Shown piece by piece: positions 45,191 through 52,564 of a stretch of DNA of 64,000 bases. Position 1 is the first letter of the stretch; each line of letters opens with the position of its first letter. This stretch comes from Oscillospiraceae bacterium (GTDB taxonomy: Bacteria > Bacillota > Clostridia > Oscillospirales > Oscillospiraceae), in the NCBI GenBank assembly GCA_017549125.1, contig JAFYVL010000045.1:1-64000 (forward strand). Reading direction: 5' to 3'. The notes under the pieces are model-generated. The model was not told the origin of the DNA, ran no database searches, and saw only the letters and a program-made list of their open reading frames with translations. Made by a program: the position numbers and the translations under genes.

Positions 45191-46198
45191 TTACAGCAGG
45201 GGAATACCGGCTTTTTCGCAGGTATCCAAAGTGTTTTGATCCCAAATGCTGGATTGAACCTCGCCAATGTGGGCGCAGCCCATCATGAGCATAGCCAATC
45301 GGGATTGGCCGATACCACCGCCAATGGTCAGCGGCAGCTCGTTGTTGAGCAGCATTTTGTGGAAGGGGAGTTCCCGACGGTCATTGCAGCCCGCAACGGT
45401 CAACTGACGATCCAGAGAGTCTGCATCTACACGGATACCCATGGAGGAGATCTCCAATGCACGATCCAATACATCGTTCCAGAAGAAGATGTCGCAGTTT
45501 AGCTGCCAATCGTCATAGTCCGGCGCACGTCCGTCATGGGGCTTGCCGGAGCGAAGCTTTTCACCGATCTGCATAATACAGGCGGTGCGATGCTCACGGA
45601 CAAAGGCCTTCTCACGCTCAGAGCCGGTAAGATCCGGATACAGATCTTCCAGTTCTTGGGTGGTGATAAATGTCACCTGGGGATCCAGCTTGGTGATCAG
45701 CTGAGGGAAACGCACGTGCAGACGATCATTGGTATTGCAAATGGCCTTCACAATGGCATTGACGATCAATTTTAGATAGTCCAGATTGCGATTCTGGGGG
45801 GTGATAATCTTCTCCCAGTCCCACTGGTCTACATAGATAGAATGGATGTTGTCCAGCTCTTCATCACGACGGATTGCGTTCATATCGGTGTACAGACCAT
45901 TACCTACGCTGAAGCCGTAGCGCTTCAAGGCCAGACGCTTCCATTTTGCCAGGGAGTGTACCACCTGTGCGTAATTGTTCACGGCGGGAACATCAAAGGA
46001 GACGGGTCGCTCCACACCGCTGAGGTTATCGTTCAGACCGGAGTCCTCAGTAACGAACAAAGGTGCAGAGACACGCTTTAGGTTCAGCGCACCGGAAAAT
46101 TCCTCCTGGAACGTGGATTTGATAAATGCAATGGCCCGTTGGGTGTCGTATGCATCCAGTACAGGACGATAGCCCTCGGGAATATAGATCTTGTTCAT
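45191..46198 (-). CDS. asnA: Aspartate-ammonia ligase
   Basis: A 335-residue ammonia-dependent asparagine synthetase, structurally a class II aminoacyl-tRNA synthetase relative. Conserved stretches are QRAIAFIKSTFQEEFSGALNLKRVSAPLFV near the N terminus, DEELDNIHSIYVDQWDWEKII (about 114) and GGGIGQSRLAMLMM (about 292, class II motif 3). It makes asparagine from aspartate and free ammonia, fitting an anaerobe in an ammonia-rich setting. The ATG at 46198 is eight bases after AAGGTGG; the longer frame from 46210 would start inside that site. Confidence 0.93.
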   Translation of the reverse strand: MNKIYIPEGYRPVLDAYDTQRAIAFIKSTFQEEFSGALNLKRVSAPLFVTEDSGLNDNLSGVERPVSFDVPAVNNYAQVVHSLAKWKRLALKRYGFSVGNGLYTDMNAIRRDEELDNIHSIYVDQWDWEKIITPQNRNLDYLKLIVNAIVKAICNTNDRLHVRFPQLITKLDPQVTFITTQELEDLYPDLTGSEREKAFVREHRTACIMQIGEKLRSGKPHDGRAPDYDDWQLNCDIFFWNDVLDRALEISSMGIRVDADSLDRQLTVAGCNDRRELPFHKMLLNNELPLTIGGGIGQSRLAMLMMGCAHIGEVQSSIWDQNTLDTCEKAGIPLL

Positions 46199-46230
46199 GG
46201 TTATTGCCACCTTATGTAAATATAGACTCT

Positions 46231-46258
46231 ATTGTACATATTTTTTTCATAAAATCAA
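46231..46258 (-). promoter_or_regulatory. Sigma-A promoter of asnA
   Basis: On the minus strand TTGATT, 16 bases and TACAAT lie about 30 bases before the asnA start. Confidence 0.7.
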
Positions 46259-46262
46259 GTAT

Positions 46263-46288
46263 AAAAGGCTGCCCTAAGGCAGCCTTTT
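46263..46288. terminator. Terminator after htrA
   Basis: An 11-bp stem AAAAGGCTGCC / GGCAGCCTTTT with CTAA loop lies just beyond the htrA stop on the minus strand. Confidence 0.8.
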
Positions 46289-46294
46289 GTAGAT

Positions 46295-47743
46295 TTAGAA
46301 GCCCCAGCCGGGGAAGAGACCTTCATAACCGGAGATTTTTTGTTCTTCTTTCTGGGTGTTTTGCACCTGCTCACCAACAGTCAGAGTTAGCTCAATGGTC
46401 TGTCCGACTCTATAAACCGTCAGCTTCATGGTGTCGCCGGGTTTGCAGTTGCGAACAATTGCCACCAGTTCGGAACTACCGGAGATTTCTTCGCCATTTA
46501 CATGGGTAATAATGTCGTTGAGTTTCAATCCGGCCTGTTCAGAGGGGCTGTCAACGACGATCTCACGAACGGATGCACCCTTGGGTAAACCGTATCCCTG
46601 GCTTTCTTCGCTGACATCCGCTACAGAAACGCCGATATAAGGCTTGGCATAGTATCCCTTTTCCATAATGCTGGTAATAATACCTCTCACATCATCAATG
46701 GGAATGGCAAAGCCGATGTTATCGATGGAAGCCTCACCGTAGGAAGAACTGGAATATTTAGCGTTGGTGATACCAACCACTTCACCGTACATGTTAAACA
46801 ATGCACCACCGGAGTTACCGGAGTTAATGGCGCAGTCGGTTTGAATCAGAGACATGGTAATGCCGTTGGACATGGTCACGTCCCGATTTAATGCGCTGAC
46901 AGTACCCTTGGTCAGAGAGAAAGTCAGTTCGCCCAGCGGATTACCAATGGCAACCACATCGTCGCCTACGTGCATACTGCTGGACTTACCCAGAATCACA
47001 GGCTGCAAACCGGTGGCTTCTACCTTCAAAATAGCCAAGTCGTTACTTTCATCATAGCCAACCAGCTTTGCATTATATTCCGTACCGTCGTACATGGCAA
47101 CGGAAATGGAATCGGAGTCCTCAATGACGTGATGATTGGTGATGATATAACCGTCCTCAGAGATGATAAAACCGGAACCGGAGGCTGCGGAGGTACTCTG
47201 GTAGCCCCAGTAGTTGGTGGTGATGGAGGTGGTAATACCGACCGTGGAGTTCACGTAGGTAGCATAAACCTCGGCTGCAGTGAGTACCTTGCCGGTTTCG
47301 ACCTTCTCGGGGGTAATTACGACAGGTTGATGCTCACCTTCCAGAATTACGCTGTTACCGGGGTTGGTAGGTGCGGAAGAATTGGATTGTGTAGCTTCTG
47401 TAGAAGCCAGGTTGCTATAGATGGCTGCACCAAGAACACCGCCGATCAAGCTGATACAAAGGCAAAGTGCGATGATGCCAATCCATTTTCCTGCACCACT
47501 CTTTTTCTTAGGGGGAGTGGGTGTGTGGACAGGGGGGGTATATCTGGGAGTAGAATACACCGGAGGTTGATATGCGGTAGTGCATTCATAGGGATTTACG
47601 GGCGGTACCACAGGGGGTACTACGGGAGTGGGTTCTGCCGGAGGTACAACCGGATTGGTTTCTTCAACAAAAGTTCCTGCGGGCTGAAAAGGTACATCAT
47701 TCACAGGAGGATTCATATGCATGTTATTTTCCTCAGGGTACAT
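46295..47743 (-). CDS. htrA: HtrA/DegP-like membrane serine protease with PDZ domain
   Basis: A 482-residue S1C protease. It has an unusually long proline-rich cytosolic N terminus (about 85 residues), one membrane helix (about 91-112), the trypsin-like domain with catalytic His in IITNHHVIED, Asp in DESNDLAILKV and Ser in INSGNSGGALF (about 309), and one C-terminal PDZ domain (YIGVSVADVSEE to the end). HtrA proteins degrade misfolded proteins outside the membrane. AAAGGAG is eight bases before the ATG. Two TTTCAG repeats 11 bp apart precede the -10 box, a possible response-regulator site. Confidence 0.93.
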   Translation of the reverse strand: MYPEENNMHMNPPVNDVPFQPAGTFVEETNPVVPPAEPTPVVPPVVPPVNPYECTTAYQPPVYSTPRYTPPVHTPTPPKKKSGAGKWIGIIALCLCISLIGGVLGAAIYSNLASTEATQSNSSAPTNPGNSVILEGEHQPVVITPEKVETGKVLTAAEVYATYVNSTVGITTSITTNYWGYQSTSAASGSGFIISEDGYIITNHHVIEDSDSISVAMYDGTEYNAKLVGYDESNDLAILKVEATGLQPVILGKSSSMHVGDDVVAIGNPLGELTFSLTKGTVSALNRDVTMSNGITMSLIQTDCAINSGNSGGALFNMYGEVVGITNAKYSSSSYGEASIDNIGFAIPIDDVRGIITSIMEKGYYAKPYIGVSVADVSEESQGYGLPKGASVREIVVDSPSEQAGLKLNDIITHVNGEEISGSSELVAIVRNCKPGDTMKLTVYRVGQTIELTLTVGEQVQNTQKEEQKISGYEGLFPGWGF

Positions 47744-47775
47744 GTTTTTATCTCCTTTCGAGGTTTTCTGGGGGC

Positions 47776-47808
47776 ATTATACTGTATGGTGCTGAAATCT
47801 TACTGAAA
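47776..47808 (-). promoter_or_regulatory. htrA promoter with two TTTCAG repeats
   Basis: On the minus strand TATAAT (47776-47781) has no consensus -35. TTTCAG occurs at 47803-47808 and 47792-47797, spaced 11 bp, across the -35 position. OmpR-type regulators commonly bind such tandem half-sites. Confidence 0.5.
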
Positions 47809-47855
47809 AAATATTATGTCCTATAATTTTCCTGGTATACTGGAAATCAGCGTTA

Positions 47856-48455
47856 TTAGCCTAAGATCATTTCGCCAAAATCCTGGGGTCTATGAAAATC
47901 CGGGGCAGGGGATGTGCTGGGATTCCAGGTTAGATAATGGGGATTCACGGTTTTATCACCACATTTGTAGCAATTGGCGCGGATAACAGCATTTTTCTTC
48001 AACCGGAGATTGGGGAAGAATAACTGCATAAAAGAAAGAGGAATTTTATAAAACAGTTCCCATCCGTCCTCGGTTGTATTTGCATGAAAATCAAAGAGTT
48101 CCACAGCGTCCTTAGGCTGCAGGCGCATAGCATGGTCTCTGCCGGTGCGGATTCCCAAATACAGGCAGCCGTTCATATTCCACTCAAAGTTGAAATATCT
48201 GGAGTCATCACTTTGGGGAGCAAAGAAAAACTCCATGCAGCTATCCTCGCAAACTTGTGCAAGGGGAGACTGATGTGCAGCTAAGATATTGGCCTCGGTT
48301 GCCTTCTGATGGACATAAATCGCAGAATCGTCATAGCAGATCTGCTGGGTCATAGAAATGCCGTAATCGGGCAGCCAGGGGGAATGGTTGACTTCTAAAA
48401 CAGGGATCTGTTCCCAGGTCTGCTGGGGTGCGTAAACAATGGTGTAACTGTTCAT
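47856..48455 (-). CDS. Carbohydrate-binding family 9-like (DOMON-type) protein
   Basis: A 199-residue protein without signal peptide. The pattern ISMTQQICYDDSAIYVHQKATEANI, SCMEFFFAPQSDDSRYFNFEWNMNGCLYLG and WELFYKIPLSFMQLFF matches the CBM9-like beta-sandwich family found in gut bacteria. Extracellular CBM9 modules bind xylan or cellulose ends, but stand-alone cytosolic versions have no known ligand. It lies between htrA and tmRNA on the minus strand, with no evident operon partner. Family resemblance is good; function is unknown. Confidence 0.75.
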   Translation of the reverse strand: MNSYTIVYAPQQTWEQIPVLEVNHSPWLPDYGISMTQQICYDDSAIYVHQKATEANILAAHQSPLAQVCEDSCMEFFFAPQSDDSRYFNFEWNMNGCLYLGIRTGRDHAMRLQPKDAVELFDFHANTTEDGWELFYKIPLSFMQLFFPNLRLKKNAVIRANCYKCGDKTVNPHYLTWNPSTSPAPDFHRPQDFGEMILG

Positions 48456-48484
48456 TATGTATTCTCCGTTGTTATTTTAATGGA

Positions 48485-48523
48485 AAAACGAGAGTCAAAG
48501 CAGTAAACCTTGGCTCTCGTTTT
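48485..48523 (-). terminator. Terminator of tmRNA
   Basis: On the minus strand AAAACGAGAGCCAA pairs with TTGACTCTCGTTTT around an 11-base loop and is followed by TCC; it lies about 30 bases past the mature tmRNA end. Confidence 0.75.
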
Positions 48524-48551
48524 GATATGGGCATTGTAAGCAACGCCCTGT

Positions 48552-48899
48552 TGGTGGAGCCGAGGGGAATCGAACCCCTGTCCGAAAGCAACTTGGAAGG
48601 AACTTCTCCGGGTGCAGTTTGTTATTTACATTCCCTTACTCGGACGAGAACAAACACCCTGCCGAGTTTAGTAGCTTCATGATGCATGGTACACGCAAAG
48701 CTTAGTGTACGCACGGACTCCACTTCGATCACACCCTAGCCCGGCTCGTGGACCTTCCGGGGAGGATGGGCGCCTAATTAGGCAGCCAGAGCAACAGTAT
48801 TGTTGTCAGTTAAATTTAAAAGTTACCCGTTTTATCGTGGTCAGGCGCCACGACCCGCTATTCCAGCCTCACTACCCCCGTCGAAACCAGTACGGCCCC
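48552..48899 (-). ncRNA. ssrA: Transfer-messenger RNA
   Basis: A 348-base tmRNA on the minus strand. The 5' end GGGGCCG pairs with CGGCTCC before the encoded CCA (acceptor stem of seven pairs including one G-U), followed by the conserved CTGGTTTCGACGGGGG; the T arm reads GGTTCGATTCCCCTC. The tag reading frame ends ...NLTDNNTVALAA then TAA (near 48780-48815); the exact resume codon was not fixed. The ALAA ending is the usual ClpXP degron. Its partner smpB lies two genes upstream on the same strand, with a cyclophilin gene between them. Confidence 0.96.
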
Positions 48900-48914
48900 G
48901 TATAGATAGTAGGG

Positions 48915-48943
48915 ATTGGTGGGATGGTATCTATCCCACCAAT
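48915..48943 (-). terminator. Inverted repeat between cyclophilin gene and tmRNA
   Basis: An 11-bp perfect stem ATTGGTGGGAT / ATCCCACCAAT follows the cyclophilin stop on the minus strand but has no T run. A TACTAT six bases before the tmRNA 5' end may be its -10 box, so the repeat overlaps the -35 area. Confidence 0.5.
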
Positions 48944-48952
48944 GATAGGATC

Positions 48953-49489
48953 TTAGAATCTGCCGTAAGGATCGGCCAGTTTGTTGGGTTCGGGGTAGGT
49001 CTCACCGTGCGTATCAACGGTGATGGAAACAATCTTCTGCTCGGTCACAGGGCGATCTTGCATACCGGTCTTGGTGGAAGCAATGGCATCCACAACCTCC
49101 AAGCCTGCAGTTACCTTGCCGAATGCGGCATACTGGCCATCCAGATGCTTGGCATCCTGGTGCATGATGAAGAACTGAGAGCCGGCGGAGTTGGGGCTCT
49201 GAGAACGAGCCATGCTGAGTACACCACGCTTATGGCGCAGATCGTTCTTGATACCATTGAAGAAGAATTCGCCCTTAATGCAATAGCCGGGACCACCCAT
49301 GCCGGTGCCGTCGGGGCAACCGCCCTGGATCATAAATCCGGGGATGACACGGTGGAAGATCAGACCATCATAGTAATTATGATTGGCAAGATCAATGAAA
49401 TTATACACGCTCTGAGGTGCGATTTCCGGATACAGCTCGCCTTCGATAACGCCGCCGTTTTCCATAGTGATTTTAAACGTAGGATTCAT
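48953..49489 (-). CDS. Peptidyl-prolyl cis-trans isomerase, cyclophilin type
   Basis: A 178-residue cytosolic cyclophilin. Active-site signatures are FHRVIPGFMIQGGCPDGTGMGGPGY (about residues 45-69) and SMARSQSPNSAGSQFFIMHQDAKHLDGQYAAFGKV (about 92-126), including the catalytic Arg and the Phe/Gln/Trp-type pocket (the usual Trp position is occupied by His-Leu). It accelerates proline isomerisation in folding proteins. It starts one base after the smpB stop, so the two are co-transcribed. Confidence 0.93.
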   Translation of the reverse strand: MNPTFKITMENGGVIEGELYPEIAPQSVYNFIDLANHNYYDGLIFHRVIPGFMIQGGCPDGTGMGGPGYCIKGEFFFNGIKNDLRHKRGVLSMARSQSPNSAGSQFFIMHQDAKHLDGQYAAFGKVTAGLEVVDAIASTKTGMQDRPVTEQKIVSITVDTHGETYPEPNKLADPYGRF

Positions 49490-49490
49490 G

Positions 49491-49952
49491 TTAATATCTC
49501 TCCTTCATTGCACGGTCGATTTGACGCTTTGCATCTCGTTCGGCCGCAGATTGTCGTTTGTCATATAGTTTTTTACCCTTGCACAGACCAATTTTGATCT
49601 TCACAAGGCTGCCTTTGAAATACACAGATAAGGGGATCAAGGAATATCCGTCCTGCTTGACCTTGCCAAACAAACGCATGATCTCACGTTTGTGCATGAG
49701 AAGTCTGCGTGGTCTGCGAGGATCTTTGTTGAAAATATTACCGTGATCATAGGGTGAAATGTGCATTTGGTTTACGAGCAATTGACCATCCTTGATGCCA
49801 CACCAGGCATCCTTCAGATTTAATGTACCTTGCCGAATGGATTTCACTTCTGTGCCGCATAGCTCGATACCGGCTTCCATTTCTTCTTCCACGAAATACT
49901 CGTGGTATGCTTCCCGATTTCTTGCCATGACTTTGATGCTGGACTTTTCCAA
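49491..49952 (-). CDS. smpB: SsrA-binding protein
   Basis: A 153-residue partner of tmRNA in trans-translation. Diagnostic stretches are ARNREAYHEYFVEEEMEAGIELCGTEVKSIRQG, QMHISPYDHGN and KIGLCKGKKLYDKRQS, and the basic C-terminal tail (DAKRQIDRAMKERY) that enters the mRNA channel. The start is a TTG at 49952, about eight bases after AAGGGGGG; the ATG at 49928 would remove conserved N-terminal residues. It lies close to ssrA with a cyclophilin gene in between. Confidence 0.94.
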   Translation of the reverse strand: MEKSSIKVMARNREAYHEYFVEEEMEAGIELCGTEVKSIRQGTLNLKDAWCGIKDGQLLVNQMHISPYDHGNIFNKDPRRPRRLLMHKREIMRLFGKVKQDGYSLIPLSVYFKGSLVKIKIGLCKGKKLYDKRQSAAERDAKRQIDRAMKERY

Positions 49953-49982
49953 ATGCTCACCCCCCTTGAACTTGCTTATTGT

Positions 49983-50010
49983 ATTATACCATGATTGTCA
50001 AGCTATCCAA
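49983..50010 (-). promoter_or_regulatory. Sigma-A promoter of smpB-cyclophilin
   Basis: On the minus strand TTGGAT, 16 bases and TATAAT overlap the last codons of the HAD gene upstream. Confidence 0.6.
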
Positions 50011-50659
50011 ACAGAAATTCTTCCAGTTCTTTCGGGGAAGAAAAACTGTAATCACACAGATTCTGCATTTCCTGAGCTAATTTGGGGAAATCCAATTTGC
50101 TCCAGCCTGCAAAACCGGATGCGACCCCGGCATCATGGGCCATTTGCCACCCTAATTTCATATCATCCAGCATTAAAATGTCACTGGGGGATAACTGAAA
50201 TTGTTCCATAATATGGGTAAGGGCATAGGTGTTAGGTTTTCTCAGATGAGAAGGAAGATCGTTGTCATAGATCGCATCCGGTAGAAAACCAACGTAGTGC
50301 ATAAAATCACGTTCAATAATCTCTCTGGTTGACAGGGAAGACACGCACACAATGCCGCCCTGATCTTTGTGCTTTTGAATTACTGCATCCATGCCTTCGC
50401 ACAGAGCCGGAATATTCACTCTGGAATATGCCTTCCATCCTGTATATTCTTCCAATAATTCTTCATCTGTAAAACCCCACTTTTGTCGGCACATATCTGC
50501 AAAGACCATGTTGTTGCAATCTGCTACATATTCTTCGTAGGATAAGGTTTTTCCGGGACGAATGCGCTCAATATGGTCACGGAAGTAAGGATATCCCATG
50601 GTCTTTTCGGTTTGCACAACGGTGTCGTCGTGATCCAGAACTAAACATTTAAATCTCAT
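50003..50659 (-). CDS. HAD-superfamily hydrolase
   Basis: A 218-residue haloacid dehalogenase-type phosphatase. Motif I is LVLDHDDTVV (nucleophile Asp at about residue 9), motif II serine-threonine region VCVSSLSTREI (about 101), a lysine in HLRKPNTYAL (about 140), and motif III MLDDMKLGWQMAHDAGV (about 163). The helical cap lies between motifs I and II, as in the phosphoglycolate phosphatase-like group. Substrate unknown. The ATG at 50659 is eight bases after GGGAG. Confidence 0.85.
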   Translation of the reverse strand: MRFKCLVLDHDDTVVQTEKTMGYPYFRDHIERIRPGKTLSYEEYVADCNNMVFADMCRQKWGFTDEELLEEYTGWKAYSRVNIPALCEGMDAVIQKHKDQGGIVCVSSLSTREIIERDFMHYVGFLPDAIYDNDLPSHLRKPNTYALTHIMEQFQLSPSDILMLDDMKLGWQMAHDAGVASGFAGWSKLDFPKLAQEMQNLCDYSFSSPKELEEFLFG

Positions 50660-50691
50660 TATCAATTCTCCCTGTTGGGTGATTGACTATA

Positions 50692-50720
50692 TTATACCAA
50701 ATTTGATAGGAACTGGCAAC
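50692..50720 (-). promoter_or_regulatory. Sigma-A promoter of the HAD gene
   Basis: On the minus strand TTGCCA, 17 bases and TATAAT lie about 35 bases before the start. Confidence 0.7.
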
Positions 50721-50796
50721 GAAAAAGTTTCCTCTGGAAAATAATCGAAGGATGTAATATAATGATTCCAGAATCATTGGCTAAGGAGTGGACAGT

Positions 50797-51264
50797 ATGT
50801 CTATTGTTACATTTTATCGAGGTGACCCCAATGCGCCCAAGACGACCCAGGGTGCCCATCTGGGCGCCAATGCCGTTATTACCTGTAATGGTAAATTGCT
50901 GTTAGAGAAGCGTAGAGATTGTGATCTGTGGGGTCTTGTGGGCGGCGGTGTTAAGAAGCAGGAAACACCCCTTCAGGCCATTGCCCGGGAAATACAGGAA
51001 GAATTGGGTTTGCGAATATCGCAGGAGCAATTCCGTAAACTGGCTGTATATGGAGAACCCGGCAGAATTGCCGCCTATCGAGATGGCAGTATTTGGCGCA
51101 TGGTGATCGTGATCTATGGGCTGGAATTGCAGACCGAACCGGAAATGACCATCAGCGCAGAATCAAGGGATTTGAGATTCTTTTCCAAGGAAGAATTGAA
51201 GGATATTGAGATCGTAGTTACCCACAGTGATGTGGTGGATGATTGGTTTGTGAATATACCGTAA
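50797..51264 (+). CDS. Nudix hydrolase
   Basis: A 155-residue Nudix protein. The Nudix box GGVKKQETPLQAIAREIQEELGL (about residues 50-72) has all catalytic residues of GX5EX7REUXEEXGU. Nudix enzymes cleave nucleoside diphosphates linked to another group; the target cannot be inferred. It diverges from the HAD gene and is followed by the promoter of the large noncoding RNA only 26 bases after its stop. AAGGAG precedes the ATG at 50797. Confidence 0.9.
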   Translation: MSIVTFYRGDPNAPKTTQGAHLGANAVITCNGKLLLEKRRDCDLWGLVGGGVKKQETPLQAIAREIQEELGLRISQEQFRKLAVYGEPGRIAAYRDGSIWRMVIVIYGLELQTEPEMTISAESRDLRFFSKEELKDIEIVVTHSDVVDDWFVNIP

Positions 51265-51290
51265 AATTATACAGGAAATGCAAATTATAC

Positions 51291-51319
51291 TTGTATAAAT
51301 GAATATTTTGTGTTATGAT
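51291..51319 (+). promoter_or_regulatory. Sigma-A promoter of the OLE-like RNA
   Basis: TTGTAT, exactly 17 bases and TATGAT. Transcription would start near 51326, at the first GC-rich bases of the noncoding region. Confidence 0.8.
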
Positions 51320-51325
51320 TATGCA

Positions 51326-51952
51326 GACGGTGCAGTATCCTAGTCGAAACTTCCGATTCCCAGGTAGGGCCTAAAAATCCTATGAAGGGCACATCGATGA
51401 AGTCCCTTGTGTCTGCTTTTTACGCCCAGTTTAGGGTGGATGCTGGGGGTTAAGGTTACCGGGCGCGCTTCAATGGCATGGAGCATCCGACCCGGTTTCC
51501 GCGGAGACCTGGTGTTGTGCGACGAAGTTGAGAACTCCAATATTTTGGAAGCCGCTTCGCGTACGAGCCTGGTATGAACCTGCAAGGCGGTGCACAGAAT
51601 CGTGTGCTGTGTGCAGTGTAGCCTGCCTTGAGTGAGTATGCTGGGAAAGAGGACAAGCGTTCGATGTTGTGGCCAGACAACGGGCGTTATCGCTTCTGGA
51701 AATCATCCTTGCAAAAGAGGCTAAGGACCGGTTTGTTTTGTGGTGGAAAACACCTAGGCTGTCAGAAATGGGCAGACAGGGGATTACAGTACGGACTAAG
51801 TGGCAATCGGGTACTCATTATTTTGGCAACACTTGAGCGGTCGAATGAAACGGGAACGGCCTGCGCGGCAACGGCAGGTTTTGACCGGTGAAAAACAACC
51901 CGACCTAAGCCGTAAGATTTATCCTGTCTGTTACCGTTATTATTTGAAAAAG
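51326..51952 (+). ncRNA. ole: OLE RNA (ornate large extremophilic RNA), probable
   Basis: A gene-free stretch of about 630 bases with its own promoter, more GC-rich than the flanking intergenic DNA, and full of short helices (for example TCCAA/TTGGA at 51536-51549 and CCTGC/GCAGG at 51860-51878). Its length fits the roughly 610-nt OLE RNA. The decisive evidence is context: immediately downstream is a small membrane protein with the features of OapA, then dxs, tlyA, nadK, argR and recN, the order described for OLE in Bacillus halodurans. In that species OLE RNA and OapA form a membrane-bound particle linked to stress tolerance. RNase P and 6S signatures were looked for and not found. The 3' end is uncertain. 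Confidence 0.82.
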
Positions 51953-51963
51953 GGGATAGGGAA

Positions 51964-52548
51964 TTGTCCAAATCCGACCCAAGTTCCACGAAAAAGGAAC
52001 GTAATAAAACTGTTCGTTGGGTTATCATTATTTTTCTGGTAACCATTTTTATTTCTGCGGTTATATCTTTTGCATCTACGGAACTGATGTCAGATAGCAG
52101 TATGACCGTGGCATTTATTATTTTGCTTGTTATTATCCTGTTGGGTATTTTGTTTGACGTGATCGGTGTGGCTGTTACATCTGCAGACGAAAAACCGTTC
52201 CATTCCATGGCCGCACATAAGGTCAATGGTGCGCAGGAGGCTATTAAGCTGCTGCGTAATACAGAAAAGGTCAGTACCATCTGCAACGATGTGATCGGCG
52301 ATGTCTGTGGTGTTGTGTCCGGTTCAGCATCTGCTGCCATTGCGGCACAGGTTTTAGCAAAAGCTGACCTTACTTCTGCTGATATGGTGACTTTGCTGAT
52401 GTCTGCTTTGGTTGCCGGCTTAACTGTGGGCGGAAAAGCTATCGGTAAGGTTTTTGCTGTGCATTCCTGCACGAAAATTGTTGAAAAGACCGGAAAGGTG
52501 ATCTGGATGTTCGGCAACATTATTCGTGTGTTTCAGAAAAAGAAATAA
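51964..52548 (+). CDS. oapA: OLE-associated membrane protein, OapA-like
   Basis: A 194-residue membrane protein directly downstream of the OLE-like RNA. A basic N terminus (SSTKKERNK) precedes four membrane helices: about residues 18-40, 46-70, 110-130 and 138-158, and it ends in FQKKK. The loop TSADEKPFHSMAAHKVNGAQEAIKLLRNTEKVSTICNDVIGD resembles the DUF21/CNNM-type segment reported for OapA, the protein that ties OLE RNA to the membrane. The start is a TTG eight bases after an AAAGGGG site; no ATG alternative fits. It precedes dxs by 16 bases, probably on the same mRNA. Confidence 0.82.
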   Translation: MSKSDPSSTKKERNKTVRWVIIIFLVTIFISAVISFASTELMSDSSMTVAFIILLVIILLGILFDVIGVAVTSADEKPFHSMAAHKVNGAQEAIKLLRNTEKVSTICNDVIGDVCGVVSGSASAAIAAQVLAKADLTSADMVTLLMSALVAGLTVGGKAIGKVFAVHSCTKIVEKTGKVIWMFGNIIRVFQKKK

Positions 52549-52564
52549 TAATAGTTAGGTTGTG

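Noticed and set aside
48705..48905. Open frame on the plus strand over tmRNA
   Set aside because: It lies opposite ssrA, whose acceptor stem, T arm and tag frame are clear.
51340..51891. Small ORFs inside the OLE-like region on both strands
   Set aside because: They are short, lack ribosome binding sites and overlap a region whose context and composition fit a structured RNA.
51326..51952. RNase P RNA or 6S RNA as alternative identity of the large RNA
   Set aside because: The RNase P core motifs (GAGGAAAGTCC and ACAGAAA types) and a 6S-like long central-bubble hairpin were not found; length and gene context fit OLE better.
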